Shown here piece after piece: positions 50,541 through 58,872 of a stretch of 64,000 bases of DNA. How positions within the stretch are numbered: position 1 is the first letter of the stretch; each line of letters begins with the position of its first letter. Source of the DNA: Thiomicrorhabdus sp. (lineage in GTDB: Bacteria; Pseudomonadota; Gammaproteobacteria; Thiomicrospirales; Thiomicrospiraceae); contig NZ_OY759719.1 of NCBI RefSeq assembly GCF_963662555.1, positions 826,985 through 890,984 of the forward strand, read 5' to 3'. Under the pieces are notes generated by a model. That model made no database searches. It was given only the letters and a program-made list of their open reading frames with translations, and had not been told where the DNA came from. A program made the position numbers and the translations under genes.

Positions 50541-51088
50541 AAACAGTTTTTCTCATAGAGTTGTTTAAAGCCTTCCATTGCTCTGTATAATCGCATTTTG
50601 GTGGCACTTAGTTTGAGATTAAGAATATCGGCAATCTCTTTAAGACTCAATTCAGTATTAAAACGCATACTAATAATGGCCTTTTCTACTTCGTTTTGTT
50701 GATCAATGCAATATTGAACACACTGCTCTTCATCATCGCACTCAAACTCGCTACTTAATTGCACATCATCAGCATAGTCATCAAGCGAATCGTACTGGGT
50801 CGTATAGCTCTTTTTTTGGGCTGCGGTATGACATAAGTTAATGGCAATTCGGTATAACCAGGTTGAGAATTGAGCATCGCCTCTAAAATTTTTTAATTGC
50901 TGGAATACTTTTAAAAAAACTTCTTGAGAAATCTCTTCTGCTTGCTCTTGATGACCAAAGTATCTTAAACAAATTGCGTACACTTTATTTTCATGGCGAA
51001 TAATTAATTCTTCAAACGCCACGGTAACATGGGGTAATTCAGCTTTTGCTTGTTCAACAATTTCAATATCTGTTAATTCTTTCAACAT
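50537..51088 (-). CDS. sigX: ECF sigma factor, SigX-like
   Basis: Sigma70-family ECF factor of 183 residues. The start LTDIEIVEQAKAELPHVTVAFEEL, region 2 (CLRYFGHQEQAEEISQEVFLKV, STWLYRIAINLC) and region 4 (MRFNTELSLKEIADIL, LSATKMRLYRAMEGF) all resemble Pseudomonas SigX as I remember it. It heads a coupled operon with the small protein and cmpX, and the OmpA-family gene follows. The classic anti-sigma gene with a zinc finger is missing. Own promoter with the shared motif suggests autoregulation. The ribosome-binding site is weak. Confidence 0.9.
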   Translation of the reverse strand: MLKELTDIEIVEQAKAELPHVTVAFEELIIRHENKVYAICLRYFGHQEQAEEISQEVFLKVFQQLKNFRGDAQFSTWLYRIAINLCHTAAQKKSYTTQYDSLDDYADDVQLSSEFECDDEEQCVQYCIDQQNEVEKAIISMRFNTELSLKEIADILNLKLSATKMRLYRAMEGFKQLYEKNCL

Positions 51089-51113
51089 GCTTGTTATGAT
51101 ACATACCTAATGA

Positions 51114-51146
51114 TTAAGACCATCTTATTTTCAACAAAGTCACATA
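51114..51146 (-). promoter_or_regulatory. ECF-type promoter of the sigX operon
   Basis: On the minus strand TATGTGACTTT, 15 bases, GTCTTAA, about 26 bases before the sigma start codon. Its -35 is the mirror of the corC -35: AAAGTCAC-N9-GTGACTTT forms a dyad at 51136-51160. Confidence 0.75.
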
Positions 51147-51152
51147 ATTTAA

Positions 51153-51181
51153 GTGACTTTTGTCATAGAGCCGATGTCTGA
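51153..51181 (+). promoter_or_regulatory. ECF-type promoter of corC
   Basis: GTGACTTT at 51153-51160, a 15-base spacer and GTCTGA at 51176-51181. Transcription should start near 51189, about 37 bases before the corC ATG. Back to back with the sigX promoter. Confidence 0.65.
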
Positions 51182-51225
51182 GTAGCATTACTTTGGCTAC
51201 ATTATAAAACGATAGGAAAATTACA

Positions 51226-52554
51226 ATGGAAAACTTTAGTACCAGTTTAATGGTAATTATTGTGCTTTTAGTGGCAAACGGATTTTTTGTTGCCGCCGAA
51301 TTTGCTTTGGTAAAAGTCCGCACTCTAAGAGTTGAAAACTTGGCTAAAGAAGGTGGATTATCTGCTCGCCTAACGTTAAGAATAAAACAAAACTTAGAAC
51401 CGTATTTAGCGGCGTGCCAGCTAGGTATAACCATGGCCTCGTTAGGCTTAGGTTGGGTGGGGGAGCCGGCTGTTTCTAAACTGCTTGAACCGCTATTTTA
51501 TTCAATGGGTATGCCAGACGAAGTATTGCACTTTACCTCTTTTTTAATTGGTTTCATTATTTTCTCTTCTTTGCATATTGTGATTGGTGAGCAAGTACCA
51601 AAAACCTATGCCATTCGTAAACCAGATCCTGTCTCTGTTTGGGTGGCGATTCCACTTCATGGGTTTTATTTATTGAGTTATCCATTAACTAAGGCTCTTA
51701 ACTGGTCAGCTTCAACTATCTTGCGCGCAATGGGGGTAAAAGAAGCTTCTCATGAGGAAATTTTTAGTGATGAAGAGTTGAGTGAGATGATTGATGCATC
51801 AAGCATTCACGGTAACTTAGATAATATTAAAGCGGATATGATTCAAAACATGTTTGCGTTTGATACTCGCATTGTAAGAGACATTATGGTGTCGCGCAGT
51901 CAAATTGATTGGTTAGATGTGAATGATGATTTACAAACTAATACTAAAAAGATAGTGGAATTAGGTCACTCTCGTTTTCCGTTAGTGCGAGGTCATTTGG
52001 ATGAAATTGTTGGGGTGTTGTTGGTTAAAGATTTACTGTTAAACAACTTAGATAATGAATCATCTGCACTTGTTGATATTGAATCGTTGGCTCGTAAAAG
52101 CTTAATTATGCCAGAGGTGATGGGGCTACAAAAAGCCTTTGATTTAATGCGAAATGAACGAAACCATATGGCTCTAGTTGTAGATGAATACGGTGCTCTA
52201 TCCGGCATTATTACCATGGAAGACTTAATTGAAGAAATTGTGGGTGAAATTGCCGATGAACTCGATAATGAAGAGATAGCAATTAAACAGTTAAAGTTTA
52301 CTGAAGGCTTTGAAGTGAACGGATTAATGGCCTTGCACGACTTTGAAAAACTCACCTCCACCAAACTAGATGTTGAACATAATGTGAGTACACTTTCAGG
52401 TTTGATTATGTCTGAACTGAATGAGATTCCAAAAGTGGGCGACGAGGTTATCTACAAGGGTTGGAAGTTTTTAGTTAAAAGCTTGGAAGGTAATCGGGCA
52501 GAAAAAATTTGGGCAATATTAGAGCCGTCTGATTCAGAATCAACATTAAGCTGA
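51226..52554 (+). CDS. CorC/HlyC-type CBS-domain membrane protein
   Basis: Member of the CNNM/CorC family, linked to magnesium and cobalt homeostasis. 442 residues. DUF21 membrane domain at about 1-200 (GFFVAAEFALVKVR, ACQLGITMASLGLGW), a CBS pair at about 215-340 (RDIMVSRSQIDWLDV, HMALVVDEYGALSGIITMED) and the CorC_HlyC domain at about 350-440. AGGAAA precedes the ATG. First gene of a rightward group followed by mgtE; the spacing is 112 bases. Confidence 0.92.
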   Translation: MENFSTSLMVIIVLLVANGFFVAAEFALVKVRTLRVENLAKEGGLSARLTLRIKQNLEPYLAACQLGITMASLGLGWVGEPAVSKLLEPLFYSMGMPDEVLHFTSFLIGFIIFSSLHIVIGEQVPKTYAIRKPDPVSVWVAIPLHGFYLLSYPLTKALNWSASTILRAMGVKEASHEEIFSDEELSEMIDASSIHGNLDNIKADMIQNMFAFDTRIVRDIMVSRSQIDWLDVNDDLQTNTKKIVELGHSRFPLVRGHLDEIVGVLLVKDLLLNNLDNESSALVDIESLARKSLIMPEVMGLQKAFDLMRNERNHMALVVDEYGALSGIITMEDLIEEIVGEIADELDNEEIAIKQLKFTEGFEVNGLMALHDFEKLTSTKLDVEHNVSTLSGLIMSELNEIPKVGDEVIYKGWKFLVKSLEGNRAEKIWAILEPSDSESTLS

Positions 52555-52614
52555 AAATAAACCTAAAAATGAATATATAAGAACAAAAAGTAATCTAAAA
52601 CGATTGAGAAGACT

Positions 52615-52674
52615 ATGCAAAAAAATCAAAAAGCCGCGGGTAATAAAAACGAGAAGGAGGCAAGAGATGTCTAA
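52615..52674 (+). CDS. Possible 19-residue leader peptide before mgtE
   Basis: ATG 52615 opens a 19-codon frame rich in lysine and asparagine (MQKNQKAAGNKNEKEARDV). Its TAA falls inside the second codon of mgtE, so it overlaps the mgtE start in another frame. The mgtE ribosome site lies within it. Such overlap could couple or block mgtE translation. It may equally be chance. Confidence 0.25.
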   Translation: MQKNQKAAGNKNEKEARDV

Positions 52675-54034
52675 TGATTTGTTTCCTGAAGAGATTATGA
52701 GCACTGAAGATAAACTGCTTCATATTCAAAATATGGTTGCCGATAACCGTGAGCAAGAAGTATGTGATTTATTTTTGAGGCTCACAGAGCATGAATTGTC
52801 GCATATTCTTGAGTCGTTTCCTCAAAATCAGCGTCAAAGTTTGTGGGTTTGTGTGCCAGATGAGATTCGCGGAGAAGTGCTTGCAGAGCTAAATGAAGAT
52901 GCTCGTTTGTCAATTTTGCAAGGCGTTGAAGCTAAAGAACTTAATGAAATTACTAAAGACTTAGATGCTCAAGATACCGCTGAAATTTTAGGGTCCTTAG
53001 ACCACGAGCTTGAAGCAGATGTCATGCAAAGCATGGACGAGACTCGTCGTGAAGAGGTGCAAAGTGTTTTAGATTATGATGATTATGCGGTGGGGCGTTA
53101 TATGCACACCGATACCGTTTCAATTCGTGAAAACGTCAAATTAGAAGTTGTTCAGCGTTTTTTAAGAATGAAAAACGTCATTCATAAAGGCACTCTAGAG
53201 CTAATGGTGGTAGATGAAAACAATCGATTATTAGGTACTTTGCATGTTGTGGAATTGATTCGCCATGATCCTGAAGCAATGGTTGCTGATGTTATGGAAC
53301 AACCTGAAACCGTATTGGATACTATGGATGCTATTGAAGCAGCCAAGTTTATACGCTCTAAGCATCATCATTTTGCACCTGTTGTTAATGATTGTGGTGT
53401 GTTAATGGGCCAATTAACCGCAGATGATGTGTTTGAATTAACCCTAGAAGAGAGTGAACAAACCGTTATGAATATGGCGGGTTTAGATGAAGAAGAGGAT
53501 CTGTTTGCTCCAATTAAAAAGAGTGTAAATGGCCGTACCCTTTGGTTGGGTATTAATTTAGCGACGGCATTTTTAGCGGCGGCGGTAATTGGCCAGTTTG
53601 AAGCGGTGATTGCTCAAGTAGTGGCTTTGGCGGTTTTAATGCCTGTTGTAGCGAGTATGGGCGGCATTGCTGGTAGCCAAACTTTAACATTGACTATTCG
53701 TGGTTTAGCCATGGGTAAAATTGGTGGCTCTAACCGCGTAGTTCTGTTTAATAAAGAATTTTGGATTGGTATTATAAATGGACTTATTTGGGCTGTAATT
53801 GTCGCTATAATTGCACAGCTATGGTTTGATGATATTATGATTAGTGTTGTGATTGGTTTGGCCATTCTTATTAATATGATTGCCGCTGCTGTTTCTGGTG
53901 TTGTAGTGCCGCTAATCTTAAAAAGATTTGGACAAGATCCGGCTCTATCTGGAGCGGTTATTTTAACCACTGTAACCGATGTGGTAGGGTTTTTATCCTT
54001 CCTTGGTTTAGCCACGTTATTAATTTTGAATTAA
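52667..54034 (+). CDS. mgtE: Magnesium transporter MgtE
   Basis: Mg2+ channel gated by its cytosolic domain. 455 residues from ATG 52667, which has a perfect AAGGAGG six bases upstream; a TTG at 52604 would add 21 poorly conserved residues. The N domain (about 20-130) is acidic and helical, a CBS pair follows (about 135-250, TLHVVELIRHDPEA, HHFAPVVNDCGVLMGQL), and the five-helix membrane domain (about 290-455) contains MPVVASMGGIAGSQTLT. The next gene starts 14 bases later. Confidence 0.95.
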   Translation: MSNDLFPEEIMSTEDKLLHIQNMVADNREQEVCDLFLRLTEHELSHILESFPQNQRQSLWVCVPDEIRGEVLAELNEDARLSILQGVEAKELNEITKDLDAQDTAEILGSLDHELEADVMQSMDETRREEVQSVLDYDDYAVGRYMHTDTVSIRENVKLEVVQRFLRMKNVIHKGTLELMVVDENNRLLGTLHVVELIRHDPEAMVADVMEQPETVLDTMDAIEAAKFIRSKHHHFAPVVNDCGVLMGQLTADDVFELTLEESEQTVMNMAGLDEEEDLFAPIKKSVNGRTLWLGINLATAFLAAAVIGQFEAVIAQVVALAVLMPVVASMGGIAGSQTLTLTIRGLAMGKIGGSNRVVLFNKEFWIGIINGLIWAVIVAIIAQLWFDDIMISVVIGLAILINMIAAAVSGVVVPLILKRFGQDPALSGAVILTTVTDVVGFLSFLGLATLLILN

Positions 54035-54048
54035 AAAAGGATTCATCT

Positions 54049-54477
54049 ATGCCGAACACTGTTGGTTGGTGCGAATGGGTAAGGTTACCTGAGCTAGGTA
54101 TTGAACGATTGGAATGCAAGGTTGACACCGGAGCAAAAAATTCCGCATTGCATGCTTTTGAAGTGGAACCATTTCAAAAAGATGGACAAGATTGGGTGCG
54201 TTTTTCAATTCATATTGATAACGATGACCTTTCTAAGGTAAAAGTTTGTGAAGCGGAGGTACAAGATATCAGAACGGTGACTGACTCTAGCGGTAACTCA
54301 GCGGAACGTTTCTTTATAGAAACGGCACTTGAGATTGGCGATTTTAGACTGCAAATTCCAGTTTCATTGACAAGCAGAGATACGATGGCATTTAAGATGT
54401 TGTTAGGTCGAACTGCTCTCAGAAAAGCTGGATTAATTGTTAATTCAGCAGAATCATATTTACAAGGAGTGAAATAG
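54049..54477 (+). CDS. Retropepsin-like ATP-dependent zinc protease family protein (RimB-like)
   Basis: Small protein of the PF05618 type, 142 residues. The aspartic-protease-like motif [13 protein letters not shown] near residue 25-37 is followed by RFSIHID and the second signature [15 protein letters not shown]. In Pseudomonas, RimB cleaves glutamate tails added to S6 by RimK. AAAGGA is upstream, with one base between this gene and rimK. Confidence 0.88.
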   Translation: MPNTVGWCEWVRLPELGIERLECKVDTGAKNSALHAFEVEPFQKDGQDWVRFSIHIDNDDLSKVKVCEAEVQDIRTVTDSSGNSAERFFIETALEIGDFRLQIPVSLTSRDTMAFKMLLGRTALRKAGLIVNSAESYLQGVK

Positions 54478-54478
54478 A

Positions 54479-55390
54479 ATGAGGATTGCCATTTTATCAA
54501 GAGGACCTAAGCTTTACTCAACACGTCGTTTAGTAGAAGCAGCCGAAGCTCGAGGCCATGAGGTGCGTGTTATTGATGCACTACGTTGTTATATGAATAT
54601 CAACTCGGTTAATCCTCAAATTCATTATAAGGGTGAAATTTTAGACAACTTTGATGCTGTGATTCCTAGAATTGGGGCATCGGTAACTTTCTACGGAACA
54701 GCAGTACTTCGCCAATTTGAGATGATGAATGTCTACCCATTGAACGAATCAGTTTCAATTAGTCGTTCTCGTGATAAGTTGAGAAGTTTACAACTGTTAT
54801 CACGCAAAGGAATTGGCTTGCCAGTAACGGGTTTTGCACACTCTCCTGATGATGTTGATGACCTATTAAAAACCGTTGGTGGTGCACCAGTAGTGATTAA
54901 ATTGCTTGAGGGAACTCAAGGGGTTGGTGTGGTTTTGGCAGACACTCACTCTGCAGCGTCTTCGGTTATTCAAGCATTCAATGGCCTTAAGGCAAATATA
55001 CTGGTTCAAGAGTTCATTAAAGAAGCGGGCGGTGCAGACATTCGCTGTTTTGTGGTGGGTGGTAAAGTCATCGCGGCTATGAAGCGCCAAGGTAAAGAAG
55101 GTGAGTTTCGCTCAAATCTTCATCAAGGTGGTTCTGCATCACTTATTAAAATTACCGCTGCTGAAAGAGCTACGGCAGTTAATGCTGCTAAAGCAATGGG
55201 TTTAAATGTATGTGGTGTTGATTTGCTACGTTCAAACCATGGTCCAGTCGTTATGGAAGTTAACTCATCACCAGGTTTGGAAGGGATTGAAGGTGCTACA
55301 GGCAAAGATATTGCAAGCATGATTATTCAGTTCATTGAAATAAATTCCAATAAAAAATTAAACCGAACTCAAACTGTAGGTAAGGGATAA
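54479..55390 (+). CDS. rimK: Ribosomal protein S6 glutamate ligase RimK
   Basis: ATP-grasp ligase that adds glutamate residues to the C-terminus of ribosomal protein S6. 303 residues. Start [18 protein letters not shown] is typical. ATP-binding and metal motifs include [36 protein letters not shown] and [14 protein letters not shown]. It sits between the RimB-like gene and the desuccinylase-like gene, with four bases to the latter. Confidence 0.93.
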   Translation: MRIAILSRGPKLYSTRRLVEAAEARGHEVRVIDALRCYMNINSVNPQIHYKGEILDNFDAVIPRIGASVTFYGTAVLRQFEMMNVYPLNESVSISRSRDKLRSLQLLSRKGIGLPVTGFAHSPDDVDDLLKTVGGAPVVIKLLEGTQGVGVVLADTHSAASSVIQAFNGLKANILVQEFIKEAGGADIRCFVVGGKVIAAMKRQGKEGEFRSNLHQGGSASLIKITAAERATAVNAAKAMGLNVCGVDLLRSNHGPVVMEVNSSPGLEGIEGATGKDIASMIIQFIEINSNKKLNRTQTVGKG

Positions 55391-55394
55391 ATTA

Positions 55395-56477
55395 GTGGTC
55401 GCTAAGGTTGTTAAAAATCAAGCAATTACTATTGGCGATGTCACTGTTAAACCAGGTGAAAAGAAAACGATTGAATTGCAAGTAGGTAAGTTATATACCC
55501 ACAGTGAATTGACTATGCCTGTTCAAGTTTGGTGTGGTAACCAGGCTGGACCAACTCTATTTATTAGTGCGGCTATTCATGGTGATGAATTAAATGGTGT
55601 AGAGATTATTCGTAGGCTGTTAAAGGTTAAAGCTTTACAGCGTTTAAAAGGCACATTGATTACCGTACCAATTGTTAATCTGCATGGCTTTATTAACCAT
55701 AGTCGTTATTTACCTGATCGTCGTGATTTAAACCGTAGTTTTCCAGGGTCAAAATCGGGTTCGATTGCGGGGCGTTTAGCACATATTTTTTTGAATGAAA
55801 TTGTGAGTAAAGCCACTCACGGTATCGATTTACATACGGGGGCGATTAACCGTACCAATTTACCACAAATTAGAGCCGATTTAGATAATGAAGAAGTGAA
55901 GATGATGGCTGAATCATTTGGTTCTCCGGTTATGCTTAATGCTAATTTAAGAGATGGTTCTTTGAGAGCGGCAGCGGTTAAAAAAGGTATTCCAATTCTG
56001 TTATACGAAGCAGGAGAAGCTCTTCGTTTTGATGAAGTCTCAATTCGTGCAGGCGTATCAGGTATTGTAAATGTCATGCGGCATTTAGGTATGTTACAAA
56101 AATCTCGTCGTATAAAAGAGCGAAAAATGAAACCGGTTATTGCACGTTCTAGTTTTTGGATTCGTGCTCCACAAAGTGGAATTTTTAGGTCTTTAATTCA
56201 AGATGGAGATCGTGTTGAAGCAAATAAAACCCTGATTGGGGTTGTCTCTGATCCTTTTGGGGAAGTAGAAGAAGAGGTCTATTCTCCAAACAGTGGAATT
56301 GTTATTGGGCAAATGTGTATGCCTTTGGTCAATGAAGGTGAAGCGTTGTTTCATATTGCTAAATTTGCTCGTAGTGATCTTGCAGAAGGCAAGGTTGAGG
56401 AGTTTCATGATGAGATGTACGATGACTCTAATTTGATGTATCCATCTGAAGATATTCCAAGGTATGGTCCAATATAA
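55395..56477 (+). CDS. Succinylglutamate desuccinylase/aspartoacylase-type metallopeptidase
   Basis: M14-like zinc hydrolase of the AstE/AspA group. 360 residues. GTG start with AAGGGA 7 bases upstream. Zinc ligands are in AAIHGDELNG (H and E) and DLHTGAINRTNLPQI (H), and the catalytic Glu is in LLYEAGEALRFDE. The C-terminal third resembles a lipoyl/barrel-like domain. Such genes commonly accompany rimK; removal of glutamate or a related acyl group is plausible but unproven. Last gene before a strong terminator. Confidence 0.88.
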   Translation: MVAKVVKNQAITIGDVTVKPGEKKTIELQVGKLYTHSELTMPVQVWCGNQAGPTLFISAAIHGDELNGVEIIRRLLKVKALQRLKGTLITVPIVNLHGFINHSRYLPDRRDLNRSFPGSKSGSIAGRLAHIFLNEIVSKATHGIDLHTGAINRTNLPQIRADLDNEEVKMMAESFGSPVMLNANLRDGSLRAAAVKKGIPILLYEAGEALRFDEVSIRAGVSGIVNVMRHLGMLQKSRRIKERKMKPVIARSSFWIRAPQSGIFRSLIQDGDRVEANKTLIGVVSDPFGEVEEEVYSPNSGIVIGQMCMPLVNEGEALFHIAKFARSDLAEGKVEEFHDEMYDDSNLMYPSEDIPRYGPI

Positions 56478-56522
56478 AGTTGGCTGTTTAGTCTAATTAT
56501 GTCTAGAACATATTTTGAATTG

Positions 56523-56549
56523 AAAAAAGGCCTAATAAGGCCTTTTTTT
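56523..56549. terminator. Terminator after the RimK cluster
   Basis: AAAAAAGGCCT and AGGCCTTTTTTT around AATA. Symmetric, so it can also stop the convergent patatin-like gene. Confidence 0.92.
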
Positions 56550-56611
56550 ATAACTTTTTTACTTTGAAGTAGAATGGTTTTATGTAAATTCAATGTCAGG
56601 TTATTGGTTAT

Positions 56612-57991
56612 TTAGTTATTAGATTTACCTTGGATGCTTTCGTCGTCATCCAGTTCTTGCAGCAACATTTGAAACTCTAAATTATTTTTTAGCAGTGAAC
56701 GACCTGCGTTAATTAATTTAGCCACATCAGGCTCAGTCAAACTTAGTCGTGTTGGAATCTGGTTAAATTCATTAATCTCTTTTTGAGTTTCTAATTCATT
56801 AAAGTTTATTTTGATAAAGTGCGGTTGAACCACGTGACCAGGTGAAGAGAGTTGATTTCCCCATTCAGTCAGAGAGTTTTTAAATAGTTGTAAAGTGGCG
56901 TCATTGTAGCGGTGAATTTGAATGTCACTCATCGCATCAATACTTTGTTGAATAGTAGGACTTTTATTTGTCATTCGAATGTTTTGAGAGCTTTGAGTAG
57001 AAGCATCGACTGAAATTACCGCAATATGATCAACACTTTTTTTATTCATTTTACGCAAAAAGGCTTTTGGTCCACCTGCAAACTGAATCGCTTCGTAAAT
57101 AGCCCGTAAGCCTAGATTGTCTGTTATGCCGCCATCAACAAGTTGTAAAAATGGGTAATTATTGCTGGCATATTCTTTTAGAGAATGAACCGCTTGTTGC
57201 AACTCAAGATTGTCCTTAATGTATTTTTCTGAAACAGAAAGTTTTTTTAAGGCGTTATTTTTACAGGGTTGAAAGTTTTGCAGCACGACAGGGTTAAAAA
57301 CTACGGGTACGGCAGATGATGCAGTAACCGCTTTGGCCACTGAAAAACTACTAATGTCTGAACAAATCAAATCAAAATAGTCTTGGGTAAACGAAAAACG
57401 AGCACCATTGGCTAAATCTGATGCATTAATTAATATCAGAGGGCGGCCAGGTTTTTTTAAGTCTGCAAAAGTGGCATCTTTAAAGATAGTCGTGTTGTAA
57501 AGCTGGATGGCCATTTGGGTACGGCCTGTATCACTAAACCAAGACAGAGGATTAAGTACTTCACTAATTAATTCATCTTCAATATCTTTTTTTAGCATAA
57601 CCTTTTCAAAATCTTTAAAGGTTTGATTGCCATTTAAACCATAGTAGGCAGCAATGAAGCTCCCCCCAGAAACCGCACTAATGATATCCACTTCATCCAA
57701 TAAACGAGTCTCTGTTTTTGAATGAGGAAGTTTTGTGTCTCTTAATTCTAATAAAACGCCATAAGCTAAAGCTGCTGCACGCGTACCACCACCAGAAAAC
57801 GTTAATACTAATGCAATGCGACCTTGTGGTTTAAGTTCTAAAACCGATTGAATGGAATAAACACTTTCTATTGGTTTATAGCGATTATTTTGTTTTTCAT
57901 TATTAATTACACCGTAAGAAGAACACCCCGTTATGAATGTGCTTAATGTTAAGAGTAAAAATATGATTTTTATTATCTGTAACTTAGGCAT
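56612..57991 (-). CDS. Patatin-like phospholipase lipoprotein
   Basis: Predicted lipid acyl hydrolase anchored in the envelope. 459 residues. Lipoprotein signal with lipobox ITGC (Cys23). The oxyanion segment FSGGGTRAAALAYG is near residue 68, the nucleophile elbow is AVSGGSFIAAYYG, where the first glycine of G-X-S-X-G is alanine, and the catalytic Asp is in LVDGGITDNLGL. The rest is of unknown role. Start MPKLQIIKII at 57991. Convergent with the RimK group. Confidence 0.88.
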   Translation of the reverse strand: MPKLQIIKIIFLLLTLSTFITGCSSYGVINNEKQNNRYKPIESVYSIQSVLELKPQGRIALVLTFSGGGTRAAALAYGVLLELRDTKLPHSKTETRLLDEVDIISAVSGGSFIAAYYGLNGNQTFKDFEKVMLKKDIEDELISEVLNPLSWFSDTGRTQMAIQLYNTTIFKDATFADLKKPGRPLILINASDLANGARFSFTQDYFDLICSDISSFSVAKAVTASSAVPVVFNPVVLQNFQPCKNNALKKLSVSEKYIKDNLELQQAVHSLKEYASNNYPFLQLVDGGITDNLGLRAIYEAIQFAGGPKAFLRKMNKKSVDHIAVISVDASTQSSQNIRMTNKSPTIQQSIDAMSDIQIHRYNDATLQLFKNSLTEWGNQLSSPGHVVQPHFIKINFNELETQKEINEFNQIPTRLSLTEPDVAKLINAGRSLLKNNLEFQMLLQELDDDESIQGKSNN

Positions 57992-58120
57992 GGTTTATTT
58001 CTTGTACTAAAAACTACGAATATTTTAACATGGTATTTTTAAGCTCATGGAGCTCTCTCTTTGGTTTTTGGCTTGAGTAAGTTGTTTTTTTAATAAAATT
58101 GCTTTTTGGGCTTTATAAAA

Positions 58121-58154
58121 ACCGCTTGCGGTCGATACCTTAATTAGAGGTATC
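58121..58154 (+). promoter_or_regulatory. Two dyads before the 58160 gene
   Basis: ACCGCTTGCGGT (58121-58132), then GATACCT-N7-AGGTATC (58134-58140 with 58148-58154). The right arm of the second covers the AGAGG ribosome site, so it might reduce translation of the next gene. Confidence 0.4.
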
Positions 58155-58159
58155 TATGG

Positions 58160-58777
58160 ATGAGAAATAACAAGCCGATTGGTCCAGCAATCAAATACTT
58201 TTTTAGACGTTTAGAAAAACGCTCTGCCGAGATTCAAGAGGAGCTAAACTCTGAAGCTGATGCTCGTCAAGAAGTTCATTTTGAAGAGGTTGAGGGTTTT
58301 TTTAGGCAAATTATGACGCAGAATATTTTTATTCATACGGTGGGTTTGAATGGTAAGCATGAGTCAACTATTTTATCTAAAGCCATTTTTAGTATGAATA
58401 GAGTTGTACGCATCTATTACAGCACGAGTTTTGATGAAGAACAGAGCGGATTTATACGAATTAAGCCTGTTAATAAAGAGCAAAAAATCATTGTTGAACG
58501 GTTGCATGGTTGCCGTCCTAAAGGCGAACTAATGTACGCAAGTCAGGATCAGAGTCATGTGATTCGATTTATGATTCGTTGGCTTTTACGAAGAATTGAT
58601 TGGGATAAAACGCGTTTGGCTAATTTAGATTTGTACAAGCGTTTTCTTGAACAACAACAAGCTGAAATTGAAGAACAGATTGCTGCAGCGGCGGCATTAA
58701 AAGAAGAGGAAGAGCTTAAACTCGCTTTGGAAAGGCATCAAAAAGGTTTAATGAAGAATAGACGCAAAATTCATTAA
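58160..58777 (+). CDS. Conserved-looking hypothetical protein
   Basis: Not recognised. 205 residues, soluble, strongly charged. Residues about 1-45 are basic-acidic (FFRRLEKRSAEIQEELNSEA), the middle (about 46-145) looks like a compact alpha/beta domain (IFIHTVGLNGKHESTILSK, RVVRIYYSTSFDEEQSG), and residues about 160-205 are a long coiled-coil-like helix (EQQQAEIEEQIAAAAALKEEEELK). No signal peptide or membrane segment. It stands alone between the leftward patatin-like gene and ispB. Confidence 0.8.
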   Translation: MRNNKPIGPAIKYFFRRLEKRSAEIQEELNSEADARQEVHFEEVEGFFRQIMTQNIFIHTVGLNGKHESTILSKAIFSMNRVVRIYYSTSFDEEQSGFIRIKPVNKEQKIIVERLHGCRPKGELMYASQDQSHVIRFMIRWLLRRIDWDKTRLANLDLYKRFLEQQQAEIEEQIAAAAALKEEEELKLALERHQKGLMKNRRKIH

Positions 58778-58802
58778 TAAATATGAGTATTGAATAGTGA
58801 CT

Positions 58803-58842
58803 AAAAAGCCTGCTTTATATCTTTTGGTAAAGCGGGCTTTTG
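58803..58842. terminator. Terminator between the 58160 gene and ispB
   Basis: AAAAAGCCTGCTTTA and TAAAGCGGGCTTTT arms, with one G-U, around a loop. Symmetric enough to serve both convergent genes. Confidence 0.8.
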
Positions 58843-58872
58843 TGTTTTTGGAGCCTTGAAGATTTTTAGGTA

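Noticed and set aside
56523-56549. AGGCCT pairs as further palindrome copies
   Set aside because: They are the arms of an ordinary terminator and lack the CAGGCCTG core. The AAGGCCTT in uvrA near 30896 and TAGGCCTT in rplE near 18619 were excluded for the same reason.
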